From: Ruegeria arenilitoris
GTDB taxonomy: Bacteria > Pseudomonadota > Alphaproteobacteria > Rhodobacterales > Rhodobacteraceae
Length of the DNA stretch: 64,000 bases
Reading direction: 5' to 3'
Assembly: GCF_013031355.1 (NCBI RefSeq)
Contig: NZ_WPZO01000003.1
Location: 1-64,000, forward strand
A program made the translations under genes and the position numbers. The notes beneath the pieces are model-generated. The model did not search any database and had not been told where the DNA came from. It worked only from the letters and a program-made list of their open reading frames with translations. Each line of letters opens with the position of its first letter. Position 1 is the first letter of the stretch. This document shows positions 53,619-62,843 of the stretch, in pieces.

Positions 53619-53632
53619 TTGATAAGGATCAA
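53619..53632 (-). promoter_or_regulatory. FNR-type box upstream of the SnoaL-usp pair
   Basis: TTGAT-AAGG-ATCAA matches the FNR/FnrL consensus perfectly and lies 53 bases before the SnoaL-like start. Confidence 0.65.
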
Positions 53633-53649
53633 TGAGCATAAGGACCAAT

Positions 53650-53932
53650 GCGGTGAGGCCAATTCGAATCGACCTCAGCCTGGCTAGTAGTGCTGTCAGA
53701 GGAATCGTATCCTACCGTCCTTTTTGACACTTCCTTCCGACGAGAACATGCAATGAACTGACCTGGAAAGAAAAAGACTTTGCAGAGCAGCGCGAAACAG
53801 AAAAATGGCCACGGAAACGATATCAGGACTGTTAGTCTGACAGTACTTTTGAAAGAAGCAGGTCTGAACATGGGCAAAAGCAACGCAACCGCCCTGCCCC
53901 GCTCGCTCAAGCAATGTTCTTCTGACAAGACC
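53650..53932. repeat. Degenerate IS6-like repeat copy
   Basis: The left side, GAGGCCAATTCGAATCGACC and then CTGGCTAGTAGTGCTGTC, parallels the left end of the other copies. The right end, on the other strand GGTCTTGTCAGAAGAACATT, is the best preserved right terminus in the window. The interior between has no transposase match. No gene is supported in 53.6-53.96 kb. Confidence 0.55.
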
Positions 53933-53963
53933 TCAAAAAGGCTCCCCACGCCCCTGCAGCGGC

Positions 53964-54416
53964 CTAACCAACGTATTGCTCGGCGACGATTTCCCCAAAC
54001 CTGTCAAAAAACTTGGTCGAGAGTTTTTTCGCAGTACCCGCAATCAACCGGCTTCCCAATTGCGCAATTTTTCCGCCGATTGTGACCTTGGCGGTATAAG
54101 ACAGAACCGTTTCCTCACCCTCCGCTCGAATAGAGACGTCGGCGCCGCCTTTGGCAAAGCCCGCAGCACCACCTTTTCCTTCACCAGTCAAGGAAAACGC
54201 GTCCGGGGCTTGGGAATTGTCCAACGTCACCTCGCCGCTGAACCGCGCCTTGACCGGGCCGATTTTGAGCAACACTTTGGCTTCCAAATGCTCGGGAGAA
54301 TGCTGGATCAGTTCTTCACAACCGGGAATGCACTCACGCAACACATCCGGATCATTCAGCGCTCGGTACACTACGTCGCGCGGGGCAGAGATACGGATTT
54401 CGTCATTTAGTTCCAT
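53964..54416 (-). CDS. coxG: CO dehydrogenase maturation/anchoring protein CoxG
   Basis: 150 residues, SRPBCC fold (EIRISAPRDVVYRALNDPDV, VLRECIPGCEEL, VKARFSGEV). CoxG proteins are thought to recruit CO dehydrogenase to the membrane and hand over electrons to quinone. The usual membrane C-terminal tail is missing; it stops at VAEQYVG, shorter than relatives with an added anchor. It is the last gene of the cox operon. Confidence 0.87.
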   Translation of the reverse strand: MELNDEIRISAPRDVVYRALNDPDVLRECIPGCEELIQHSPEHLEAKVLLKIGPVKARFSGEVTLDNSQAPDAFSLTGEGKGGAAGFAKGGADVSIRAEGEETVLSYTAKVTIGGKIAQLGSRLIAGTAKKLSTKFFDRFGEIVAEQYVG

Positions 54417-54431
54417 TTGTGGGTCCTTTTC

Positions 54432-54542
54432 TCAACAACATCTTGGGAAGACGCGAAGTGCGGCCTCGGTCGCTTCTTCAGGGGTCTGCTTCGGCTGCAC
54501 TGTCCGAAAGGACCGCAACCACTTACGCCATTTTCTCATCAT
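54432..54542 (-). CDS. 36-residue basic small protein nested at the coxF-coxG junction
   Basis: The frame starts at ATG 54542, overlapping the last 20 bases of coxF in another frame, and ends 15 bases before coxG. The ribosome site GAGGAG stands seven bases before the start. The sequence opens MMRKWRKWLRSFRTV and ends with EEATEAALRVFPRCC. The tryptophan-arginine start and Cys-Cys end do not match a family I know. Confidence 0.45.
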   Translation of the reverse strand: MMRKWRKWLRSFRTVQPKQTPEEATEAALRVFPRCC

Positions 54543-55335
54543 GCGACGTCTCCTCGGATTTGTCTGAATTCCGCCAGAGGATGATCTCGGCAAGGATCGA
54601 CAGGGCGATTTCGTGCGGGTCGATGGCATGGATATCCAGTCCGGCCGGGGACTTGAGGCGACTGGTCTGCTCGGCGGTTATACCCTGCGCTTCCAACTTC
54701 TCACATAACACCCTGGCCTTGCGGTGGCTTGCGACCATCGAAACGCGGCGGACGGGTGATTCAAGTGCAGTTCTCAACGCCGCGCCATCGCCTTTGCCTT
54801 GTGAGGCGACCACTGCAAAATCGCGTGGCTCAACCCCCAAAGCGTTTAGGTCATTCGGATCAAAGCCGATGAAATCCACCGGGCTTTCAGAACCTTCAGG
54901 CAAGCAAACACGCAACCCTGCCAGCGCCGCGTGCGCTGCAAGAGCGTGTGCAATCGGAGAGTCTCCAAAAATGATCAGGCGCGGGGCATGCTGATAGGGT
55001 TCGATCAACAAATCGACTGTTCCTCCCGAAGGGCAACCACTTTTGAAGGTCTCCACACCATCCGGGTCTGTCATCGCCACTACCTTTTCCGAAGGTTTCA
55101 CCCGGATCATTTTCGGAGTTCCACCTACCAGAGCCTCTTGCGCCGATGCGCGTACAACGCGCTGCACACACGCTCCGCCCAAATGCCCCAAAATACGCCC
55201 GTCCCTTGTGATCACGGCCTTGCCACCCGCTTTGGCTGAGGTTGCGTCGGCAGTGCGAAGGACCGTTGCCACGCAAAAGGCGTCGCCCTTCTGACGCAAC
55301 TCCTCAATCGTGTCGAAAATGTCGAAACCTGCCAT
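54523..55335 (-). CDS. coxF: XdhC/CoxI-family molybdenum cofactor maturation protein (CoxF)
   Basis: 270 residues from ATG 55335. The N-terminal domain has RTADATSAKAGGKAVI and HLGGACVQRVV, followed by SGCPSGGTVDLLIEP and a Rossmann half from LIIFGDSPIAHALAAH. Compared with the XdhC at 36.8 kb it lacks the standard GAGHVG. It likely helps sulfurate or insert the Mo-Cu cofactor into CoxL. A second, CoxI-like copy found in some operons is not present. Confidence 0.85.
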   Translation of the reverse strand: MAGFDIFDTIEELRQKGDAFCVATVLRTADATSAKAGGKAVITRDGRILGHLGGACVQRVVRASAQEALVGGTPKMIRVKPSEKVVAMTDPDGVETFKSGCPSGGTVDLLIEPYQHAPRLIIFGDSPIAHALAAHAALAGLRVCLPEGSESPVDFIGFDPNDLNALGVEPRDFAVVASQGKGDGAALRTALESPVRRVSMVASHRKARVLCEKLEAQGITAEQTSRLKSPAGLDIHAIDPHEIALSILAEIILWRNSDKSEETSHDEKMA

Positions 55336-55347
55336 GGGCATGTCCTT

Positions 55348-56535
55348 TCACAGTTTTCGGAATTCGGGTTCCAATGCCGCCAGCGCTTCCAGCGTGTTGG
55401 CGGGCAGATGGGCATCGAGATACGGTTCCGCAGCCTCCATAGCGGCGGCAATGGGCTGATAGTGTTTCCATCCCTTGAGAGGATTCAGCCAGACGATCCG
55501 TCGCGCCTTGCGCCGCACCCGAGCCAGAACATTTCCCAAAGCCTCAGGCGAGGCGCTGCAATACCCATCCGAGAGGATCAATACGATCGTCCGCCCGTTC
55601 AATGCGCGGGCACCGTAACCGTTCAGAAATCTCTCAAGGCTTCCCGAAATATCAGTTCCACCGCCAAACCCCTCGGCGATGAGCGATAACCGTCCGGCCG
55701 CACGCAACGTGTCATGATCGCGCAGCGCATCCGTGACACGCATCAGACGGGTGTGGAAAAGGTAAGCATCTGCCTCGGTTCCGCTGCCGATCAAGCCTTT
55801 TAGAAAGGCCAAAAAAACCCGCGAATAAACGGTCATCGAACCGCTGACATCACACAAGACCACAATCCGCATCGGGCGCGGTGGTCGAACGCGACGATAC
55901 AGATCCATCGGCTCTCCGCCCCGTGCAAGGCTGGCGCGTTGAATCCGGCGCATATCTAAAGCAGTACCTCGCAGCGCTTGCTTTCGCCGGCGCGAGCGGC
56001 GATCTCTGATCGCACGCGCGATGGAGGCCGCGGCTTGTTCCGCCTGCCTCAGCGCGTCTTCATCCATCAGTTCGCGCAAATCCCGGCGCGACAGATTGGC
56101 CGTACGGGTCGCAATCAGCTTTCCGTCTTTCCCCACGGCCTCCCCATCGCCGGTATCTGGTGCAGCGGCCTGATCAGTGCCGAACTCGGATTCCTGAGTG
56201 TTTGGGCTTTCCTGTTGCCAGATCATCGGCTTGGCGGACTGGACCCGCACATGGGACGTTTGGGCGGTTCCCGACCGTTGCTTCCCGGTATTGAACCAAT
56301 AAGCTTCGAACAAGTCATCGAACCGCCGCCAATCGTCAGCGTCGGCCGCCAGCAATACACAAAGCGCCTGCTGCGCCTGTCTGACATCCGTCGCCTCAAC
56401 CGCCGCAAGAGCAGCCAGAGCATCCCCCGTCTCAGCCGGTCCCACACGCATTCCGTTCATACGCAAATGTGCGATGAAGCCGGACATGCGATCCGACAGA
56501 CCAGATGCGCGAGAAGGAAACCGGGTGACCTGCAT
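55348..56535 (-). CDS. coxE: VWA-domain protein CoxE
   Basis: 395 residues. The C-terminal von Willebrand A domain has the metal site DVSGSM and a conserved GGGTDISG. The middle is arginine-rich and helical (DRRSRRRKQALRG). CoxE works with the MoxR ATPase CoxD to assemble the [CuSMoO2] centre of CO dehydrogenase. Its ATG shares one base with the coxD stop. Confidence 0.88.
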   Translation of the reverse strand: MQVTRFPSRASGLSDRMSGFIAHLRMNGMRVGPAETGDALAALAAVEATDVRQAQQALCVLLAADADDWRRFDDLFEAYWFNTGKQRSGTAQTSHVRVQSAKPMIWQQESPNTQESEFGTDQAAAPDTGDGEAVGKDGKLIATRTANLSRRDLRELMDEDALRQAEQAAASIARAIRDRRSRRRKQALRGTALDMRRIQRASLARGGEPMDLYRRVRPPRPMRIVVLCDVSGSMTVYSRVFLAFLKGLIGSGTEADAYLFHTRLMRVTDALRDHDTLRAAGRLSLIAEGFGGGTDISGSLERFLNGYGARALNGRTIVLILSDGYCSASPEALGNVLARVRRKARRIVWLNPLKGWKHYQPIAAAMEAAEPYLDAHLPANTLEALAALEPEFRKL

Positions 56536-57401
56536 CACGCGACCTTTCCGATCAGGCGGTCTATCACTTCGGGAGGTGCGACGCCATAATCTGGGGCGGT
56601 TTTTAGCAAACAAACCAAAGTCGCTTGCACCTCATCCCGCGATTTGGACAGATCATTCACCCCCAACCCGGACAGGGCTGCCGCCCAATCCAGCATCTCG
56701 GCAATGCCCGGTGTTTTCTCCAACTCTTCCTGCCGCAGCGCCTGCACAACGCCAACAATCTGGCGCGCCAGCAGCCCTTCGACTTCGGGCATACGGGCTT
56801 TCAAGATTGCCAATTCCGTCTCACGCGACGGATACTCCAGGAAACTATACAGGCACCGGCGCCGCAATGCGTCGGACAGGTCCCGCGTGCCATTCGCCGT
56901 CAGGATCACAATGGGACGCGAACGCGCCTTGATGGTGCCGAGTTCGGGGATGGTGATCTGAAAATCAGACAGAATCTCAAGCAGATAGGCCTCAAATTCC
57001 TCATCCGCCCGGTCGATTTCATCGATCAGCAGGACGGGCGTTTTATCCTCGCTAATCGCTTCCAGCAGTGGCCGCTTAAGCAAATAGTCATCGGTGAACA
57101 GTTGGGCCTCGCTGGTGCCTCCCTGCACCTCGCTTGCACGAATGGCTAGCAACTGCCGCTGGTAATTCCACTCATAAATTGCATGAGACGCATCCAGCCC
57201 CTCATAGCATTGCAACCGGATCAACCGAGCCCCGCGCCACGCCGCCATCGCCTTGGCAACTTCGGTCTTGCCGACACCGGCAGGCCCCTCCAGCAACAAA
57301 GGCCGCCCCAGCGCCTGCGCCAGATGCAAGGCCATCGCCAACCGATCATCAGCAACATAGCCCTGCGCGGCTAATCCGCTCTGCACATCATTCACAGTCA
57401 A
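56535..57401 (-). CDS. coxD: MoxR-family AAA+ ATPase CoxD
   Basis: 288 residues with Walker A GPAGVGKTE (about 39-47), Walker B VLLIDEIDRAD (about 142-152), sensor 1 VILTANGTRDLSD and the arginine-rich RRRCLYSFLEYPS. It unfolds apo-CoxL to let copper and sulfur be inserted at the active site. It stands after coxL with two hairpins between them. Confidence 0.92.
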   Translation of the reverse strand: MTVNDVQSGLAAQGYVADDRLAMALHLAQALGRPLLLEGPAGVGKTEVAKAMAAWRGARLIRLQCYEGLDASHAIYEWNYQRQLLAIRASEVQGGTSEAQLFTDDYLLKRPLLEAISEDKTPVLLIDEIDRADEEFEAYLLEILSDFQITIPELGTIKARSRPIVILTANGTRDLSDALRRRCLYSFLEYPSRETELAILKARMPEVEGLLARQIVGVVQALRQEELEKTPGIAEMLDWAAALSGLGVNDLSKSRDEVQATLVCLLKTAPDYGVAPPEVIDRLIGKVA

Positions 57402-57447
57402 AACAAAGATCCGTTCTTCATCTGGCTATAGATATTCTGCGGGAGGT

Positions 57448-57499
57448 GTGGAGGGGGCTGCCCCCCTCCACCCGGTCGGACCGGCACAAGCCGGTCCGA
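57448..57499. other. Two tandem strong hairpins between coxL and coxD
   Basis: GTGGAGGGGG (57448-57457) pairs with CCCCCTCCAC (57462-57471), then TCGGACCGGC (57476-57485) with GCCGGTCCGA (57490-57499). Neither has a T-run in the direction of transcription. They probably stabilise the coxMSL message and lower coxDEFG expression. Confidence 0.6.
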
Positions 57500-57505
57500 A
57501 CCCAA

Positions 57506-59923
57506 TCACCCATGCATTCCCAGCCCGTTGGCGATCTTCCAGATGCGCCAGTGATCATGCGGCATGTGGCTTTGAACTAGGCCAAAAGGCCGGAACGCAT
57601 CATGCACCGCGTTTGAAAACGCAGGCACGCCACCCACATTCGGGCTTTCCCCCACACCTTTCGCGCCAATCGGATGGTGCGGAGACGGCGTGACCGTATA
57701 GTCGGTGATGTAGTTCGGCGTCTCCCATGCGGTGGGCAGGAAGAAATCCATCAGCGTGCCGGTCTTGACGTTGCCCATCTCATCATAGGCAATCTCCTGC
57801 CCCATTGCGATGGCCAGCGCCTCAGTCACGCCGCCATGCACCTGCCCGTCGATGATCATCGGATTGATCCGGGTGCCGCAATCGTCCAGCGCATAAAACT
57901 GCCGCACCTCCCATTCGCCGGTATCCACGTCGACCTCCATGACACAGATATAGGCTCCGAACGGGTAAGTCATATTCGGCGGGTCGTAATAGCTGACCGC
58001 CTCAAGCCCCGGCTCCAACCCCGGTATGGCCTGGTTGTAAGCGGCAAAGGCAATCTCTTTCATCGTCTTGAACCGCTCAGGCGCGCCTTTGACGGCGAAC
58101 CGGTCCACATCCCATTCGACATCATTATCGTGCACCTCCAGCAGATAAGCCGCGATCATCTGCGCCTTGGCGCGGATTTTGCGCGCGGCCATCGCCGTCG
58201 CTGCCCCCGCCACAGGCGTAGACCGAGATCCGTAGGTCCCAAGCCCATAGGGCGCGGTGTCGGTGTCACCTTCCTCCAGTGTAATGTCATCGGCAGGCAA
58301 CCCGATTTCACTTGCAATGATCTGGGCAAAGGTCGTTGCATGGCCCTGACCCTGAGAAATCGTTCCCAGCCGCGCGATGGCCGACCCGGTCGGGTGGATG
58401 CGAATTTCGCAGCTATCGAACATGCCCAAGCCAAGGATATCGCAGTTCTTCACCGGACCAGCGCCCACAATCTCGGTGAAATGCGTCAGACCAATGCCCA
58501 GCAGCTTGCGGGTCTTGCCGGCCTTGAACTCCTCAACCCGCTGCGCCTGTTCGGCCCGCAAACCGTCATAATCCACGGCCTTCAGCGCCTTGTCCCACGC
58601 GGTGTGATAATCGCCCGAGTCATATTCCCAGCCCAGCGCCGACTGATACGGGAACTGGTCGGCCTTGATGAAGTTGATCCGGCGCAGCTCAGCCGCGTCC
58701 ATGTTCAGCTTGATGGCCAGAACCTCGATCATCCGTTCGATGAAATAAGCCGCCTCGGTCACGCGGAATGAGCAGCGATAGGCCACACCGCCCGGTGCCT
58801 TGTTGGTATAGACGCCATCCACAGCCAGATAGGCGGTGGGGATGTCATACGACCCCGTGCATATGTTCATGAACCCCGCCGGGAATTTGGTCGGGTCGGC
58901 ACAGGCGTCAAAGCCACCGTGATCCGCCGTCGTGTGGCACCACAAACCGGTGATCTTGCCATCCTTGGTGGCCGCGATCTTGCCCTGCATCCAGTAGTCG
59001 CGCGCAAAGGCGGTGGACATCAGGTTCTCCATCCGGTCCTCGACCCATTTCACCGGCTGACCAGTCACTATCGAGGCCACAACCGAGCAGACATAACCCG
59101 CATAGGCCCCGACCTTGTTGCCGAACCCGCCGCCGATATCAGGGCTGATGACGCGGATATTGTGTTCGGCGATGCCCGAGATCAGCGAAACAACCGTCCG
59201 GATCGCATGCGGAGCCTGAAATGTCCCATAAAGCGTCAGCTTGCCGGTCACCTTGTCCATCGACGCCACGCAGCCACATGTTTCCAGCGGGCACGGGTGG
59301 GTGCGATGATAATAGATCATCTCTTCCGCCACCACGTCTGCCTCGGCCAGAACGGCCTCGGTCGCGTCCTTGTCGCCCTGTTCCCAGGTGAAAATATGGT
59401 TGTGGTGCTTGCGCGGCCCGTGCGCGCCCTCGGTCTGGCCTTCAAGGTCTTCACGCAGAACAACGTCTGAATTCAGCGCCTCGAACGGGTCGGTCAGAAC
59501 CGGCAGTTCTTCGTATTCAACCTCAACCAGTTCCACCGCATCCGCCGCGACATAGCGGTCTTCGGCGACGACATAGGCGACCTCTTGTCCCTGAAACAGG
59601 ACCTTGCCATCGGCCAATACCATCTGCTTGTCACCGGCCAGCGTCGGCATCCAGTGCAACCCCAGCGGAGACAAATCCTCGGCCGTCAGAACTGCGATCA
59701 CACCGGGCAGCGCCAGCGCCGCCTCTTTATTCACGCTGACGACGCGGGCATGTGCGTAGGGGGAGCGCACAAAGTCGCCGAACAGCATCCCATCCAGCTT
59801 GATGTCGTCGACATAGTTGCCCTTGCCTTGGGTAAAGCGCACATCCTCAACGCGCTTGCGGGCGCAGCCCATCCCTTTGAGGTTGGCGGCACGTTCTTCG
59901 GGGGTCAAAGTCTGGTCGGTCAT
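57506..59923 (-). CDS. coxL: Form I carbon monoxide dehydrogenase large subunit
   Basis: 805 residues. The loop AYRCSFR (381-387) carries C384, the copper-binding cysteine diagnostic for form I CO dehydrogenase; form II enzymes have AYRGAGR there. [11 protein letters not shown] and [10 protein letters not shown] (E759, the catalytic base) match the molybdenum hydroxylase fold. It oxidises CO to CO2 with water at a Mo-Cu centre. The start overlaps coxS by four bases. Confidence 0.95.
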   Translation of the reverse strand: MTDQTLTPEERAANLKGMGCARKRVEDVRFTQGKGNYVDDIKLDGMLFGDFVRSPYAHARVVSVNKEAALALPGVIAVLTAEDLSPLGLHWMPTLAGDKQMVLADGKVLFQGQEVAYVVAEDRYVAADAVELVEVEYEELPVLTDPFEALNSDVVLREDLEGQTEGAHGPRKHHNHIFTWEQGDKDATEAVLAEADVVAEEMIYYHRTHPCPLETCGCVASMDKVTGKLTLYGTFQAPHAIRTVVSLISGIAEHNIRVISPDIGGGFGNKVGAYAGYVCSVVASIVTGQPVKWVEDRMENLMSTAFARDYWMQGKIAATKDGKITGLWCHTTADHGGFDACADPTKFPAGFMNICTGSYDIPTAYLAVDGVYTNKAPGGVAYRCSFRVTEAAYFIERMIEVLAIKLNMDAAELRRINFIKADQFPYQSALGWEYDSGDYHTAWDKALKAVDYDGLRAEQAQRVEEFKAGKTRKLLGIGLTHFTEIVGAGPVKNCDILGLGMFDSCEIRIHPTGSAIARLGTISQGQGHATTFAQIIASEIGLPADDITLEEGDTDTAPYGLGTYGSRSTPVAGAATAMAARKIRAKAQMIAAYLLEVHDNDVEWDVDRFAVKGAPERFKTMKEIAFAAYNQAIPGLEPGLEAVSYYDPPNMTYPFGAYICVMEVDVDTGEWEVRQFYALDDCGTRINPMIIDGQVHGGVTEALAIAMGQEIAYDEMGNVKTGTLMDFFLPTAWETPNYITDYTVTPSPHHPIGAKGVGESPNVGGVPAFSNAVHDAFRPFGLVQSHMPHDHWRIWKIANGLGMHG

Positions 59924-60414
59924 TCCGCGGCCTCCTTCTGTGCATTCAACACATCAGCTGAGGCCGAGATCGCCTTGACGATGTTCTGATACCCGGTGCA
60001 GCGGCACAGGTTTCCGGACATGCCAAAGCGGATTTCTTCCTCGGTCGGGTTCGGGTTTTCCTGCAACAGACGATGGGCGCGGGTGATCATGCCCGGTGTG
60101 CAGAAGCCGCATTGCAGCCCATGATGTTCGCGGAACATTTCCTGCAGAACTCCAAGGCTGCCATCGTCATTGGTCAGCCCTTCGACGGTGGTGATATCGG
60201 CACCGTTCACCTGCGCCACGAAGGTCGTACAGGACTTGACCGACTTGCCGTCGATATCGACGGTGCAAGCGCCGCAATGGCTGGTTTCGCAGCCGATATG
60301 CGGGCCGGTGATTTTCAGATCTTCCCGCAGGAAATGGATCAGCAATGTGCGCGGCTCGGCCAGGCCTTCGACCTGCTTGCCGTTCACGGTGAGTTTGACG
60401 TGCATTTTCGACAT
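59920..60414 (-). CDS. coxS: Carbon monoxide dehydrogenase small (iron-sulfur) subunit
   Basis: 164 residues with two [2Fe-2S] clusters: CETSHCGAC with a downstream cysteine, and CGFCTPG with NLCRCTGY. It carries electrons from the Mo-Cu site of CoxL to the FAD of CoxM. It lies between coxM (13 bases) and coxL (overlap). Confidence 0.95.
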   Translation of the reverse strand: MSKMHVKLTVNGKQVEGLAEPRTLLIHFLREDLKITGPHIGCETSHCGACTVDIDGKSVKSCTTFVAQVNGADITTVEGLTNDDGSLGVLQEMFREHHGLQCGFCTPGMITRAHRLLQENPNPTEEEIRFGMSGNLCRCTGYQNIVKAISASADVLNAQKEAAE

Positions 60415-60427
60415 CAGTTCCCCTCCC

Positions 60428-61261
60428 TCAAACCGCGCGGCTTTGCGCGCGGTCGATGGCCCGGCGCAGCATCACGGCGGCCACGTGTTTCTTGAATTCG
60501 ACGGGGCCGCGATTGTCGGCCACCGGGTCGATCGCATCAAGCATTGCAGCGACACAGCCGTCGGTGTTTCCGCTGGCAAGTGCATTGCTGGCATCCTCGG
60601 ACCAGACGGGGGTATCGGCCAAATTGGTCATCGCCACCGAAGCCTGCCCTTTGCCGACCATCACCGCAGCCGCAGCGGTAGCGTAGTCGCCAATCTTGCG
60701 CTTTTGCTTTTCATAAGCCTGTCCGACACCAGCGCTGGGTACAGGGATTGAGATGCGTGTCAGGATTTCCTCGTCCTCGCGCGCGGTAAAATAGGCGGCT
60801 TCATAAAAATCGCGCGCAGCCACACTGCGGGACCCATCGGGACCGGACAGTTCGAACGTTGCGTTCAGGCACTGCATCAGCCCCGGCATGTCGTTGCCCG
60901 GATCACCATTAGCGACATTGCCGCCAACAGTGCCCACGTAGCGCACTTGCGGGTCTGCGATCTGCAATGCTGCCTCGCGGATCAGCGGAACGGCAGCGGC
61001 CAGCCCGTCATGGGTAATCAGTTCGTGCTGCGTGACCATCGCGCCCAGCGATACGGTATCAGCGGTCACCTCGATGCACTTCAACTCATCGATGGCTTGC
61101 AGATCGACTAGATGGCCCATTTCAGCCATGCGCAGCTTCATCATCGGGATCAGGCTGTGCCCGCCCGCGATCACGCGCGCCTCGTCTCCATGTTCTTGCA
61201 GAATGCCGATGGCCGAGGCGATATCGCCTGGCCGGTGATACTCAAAACCGGCTGGTATCAT
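60428..61261 (-). CDS. coxM: Carbon monoxide dehydrogenase medium (FAD) subunit
   Basis: 277 residues, vanillyl-alcohol-oxidase-type FAD fold. [15 protein letters not shown] (about 32-46) and [17 protein letters not shown] (about 111-127) bind FAD. It receives electrons from CoxS and passes them on to quinone. It is the first structural gene of the coxMSL-DEFG operon and lies 138 bases after the coxC-like gene. Confidence 0.94.
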   Translation of the reverse strand: MIPAGFEYHRPGDIASAIGILQEHGDEARVIAGGHSLIPMMKLRMAEMGHLVDLQAIDELKCIEVTADTVSLGAMVTQHELITHDGLAAAVPLIREAALQIADPQVRYVGTVGGNVANGDPGNDMPGLMQCLNATFELSGPDGSRSVAARDFYEAAYFTAREDEEILTRISIPVPSAGVGQAYEKQKRKIGDYATAAAAVMVGKGQASVAMTNLADTPVWSEDASNALASGNTDGCVAAMLDAIDPVADNRGPVEFKKHVAAVMLRRAIDRAQSRAV

Positions 61262-61399
61262 GCTTTTCCTCCCTGGGTTCAGACAACTTGCCTTGGGAAC
61301 CTGAGGTCAGGAAAGAACGGTGCGCTCAGCGCTTCCAGCCAGCGGAAACGGGGCGCGCAGCTTGTTTCACGAAATGCGAATGGGCTGCACGAGTTGCGA

Positions 61400-62482
61400 T
61401 CAGAGGCCCAGCGCGTCGCGAATATCAGTCAGGCGGGACCGACTGACCGGCACTTTGGTCAGCGCGTCGACACCATCGAAATAGCAGGTACCATTGTCCT
61501 TGTGCCGCTCGAAACCCGAGATGTGTTTGGGGTTCACCAGATAGCTTCGATGGGCGCGCAGGAATCCATCGGGATGCAGGCGGGTTTCAGCCTCGGTAAT
61601 CGACCACGGGCAGAACAATTTCTCAGGCCCCATGTAGAGGACGGTATAATGCCCCTCGGCCCGGATGGCGGCAATGCTGGCGGGCTCGGTGAAAAATGTC
61701 TGGCCTTCACGCTCGAACGGAACACCGGCGCGCAGGGTCGTGGGTTCCGGGGTGCGTTCGGGCACAAGCTTTTCTTCGGGTTCAATGAACGAGATCCCGG
61801 TCAGCAGAAAAGCTCCACAAATCAAAAAAACCGAAACGGTTACACCCATCGCCAGAACCTGATTGTCCAGCGCGGGCCCCGCGCCCCCCGCACTGTCGGT
61901 GGCAACAAAATTGGTCAACCCGGTCGCAACAAAATGCATGGTGAAGACAGCCAACCCAAAGCAAACTGTGCCCAGCAGGATATTGCGCTGCGTGCGGTTG
62001 CCATAAGCAACCCAAATGGCCGCAACCGACAGGATCACCGAGGCCAACATCGCCAGAGCAACATCCAGAACATTGTACACAGGGCGGCATAGCTGCATTC
62101 CGGCCATGCCGACGTAGTGCATCACCACGATCCCCAGCCCCACGATCACCCCCGAGCCGATCAAGTTCTGAGGTGTACGTGGGCGGAAATGCAACAACAG
62201 CAGCGCCAGCCCAACCATCAAGATGGCGACGAGCGCAGAGATCAGAGTGATCAGAGCGTCGTAGTAAAACAGTATCGGCAACTGCAGGCCTAGCATGGCA
62301 ACGAAATGCATCGACCAAATACCGCCGCCCAGAATGATCGCTGCCAAAGCAACCACAAGCTTGCGGCGCTGGCTGTCCAGCCGGGATGCGCCATGAGTCA
62401 GATAGAGGCCGGTAAATCCGGCCATCAGCGCCACGGCCAAAGAGGCCGCCACAAGCCAGATGTTGTGCGAATAGTCCAACAT
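61400..62482 (-). CDS. MHYT-LytTR membrane regulator (CoxC-like)
   Basis: 360 residues. About seven helices in the first 240 residues carry MHFVAMLG, MHYVGMAG and MHFVATG, the MHYT repeats thought to bind a copper ion and a gas such as CO or O2. The last 110 residues are a LytTR DNA-binding domain (AIRAEGHYTVLYMG, FLRAHRSYLVNPKHI). In Oligotropha the CoxC and CoxH proteins have this plan. It reads in the same direction as coxM and probably controls the operon in response to CO. Confidence 0.85.
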   Translation of the reverse strand: MLDYSHNIWLVAASLAVALMAGFTGLYLTHGASRLDSQRRKLVVALAAIILGGGIWSMHFVAMLGLQLPILFYYDALITLISALVAILMVGLALLLLHFRPRTPQNLIGSGVIVGLGIVVMHYVGMAGMQLCRPVYNVLDVALAMLASVILSVAAIWVAYGNRTQRNILLGTVCFGLAVFTMHFVATGLTNFVATDSAGGAGPALDNQVLAMGVTVSVFLICGAFLLTGISFIEPEEKLVPERTPEPTTLRAGVPFEREGQTFFTEPASIAAIRAEGHYTVLYMGPEKLFCPWSITEAETRLHPDGFLRAHRSYLVNPKHISGFERHKDNGTCYFDGVDALTKVPVSRSRLTDIRDALGL

Positions 62483-62843
62483 ATAGGTGTATACGCCCTC
62501 CCCAGCGCGTAATTGACGTTAGCAAACTGAAATTCCCGGCACAATCTACTCTGACTGTCCTTCGACAACAGCGCGCGCAGACAGCATCGAACCAGTCTCA
62601 GCTGTCCGTCGTCAGAATTGTTCAGAATGCGTTGGCAGTTTCGTAACGGAAGCTCTGGTTCGGCGTCTGTTTGAATTTATGCGGCAGCGGCTTGGTGCTG
62701 CAAGCGGCGGTTTCGGAAACTCATCCTTCGGACCTTTGTCTTTTCTCTCAACTTCAGGATTTTCGCGCAACAACCGTGATAGACGTCAGCGGAATGGACC
62801 TGTCACGGTTTCATTCCGTTCCGGTTTCTCACTCAAGCGACCT
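62483..62843. other. Intergenic region with a repeat end
   Basis: At 62577-62611, CAGACAGCATCGAACCAGTC matches the left end of the IS6-like repeat. The remaining sequence to the next insertion element has no convincing gene; open frames of about 70 codons lack ribosome sites. Confidence 0.45.

Noticed and set aside
53689..53704. AGTGCTGTCAGAGGAA as a left terminal repeat of the 53.7 kb copy
   Set aside because: Comparison with other copies places this at the internal GGCCAGTAGNGCTGTC segment; the terminal part begins near 53650.
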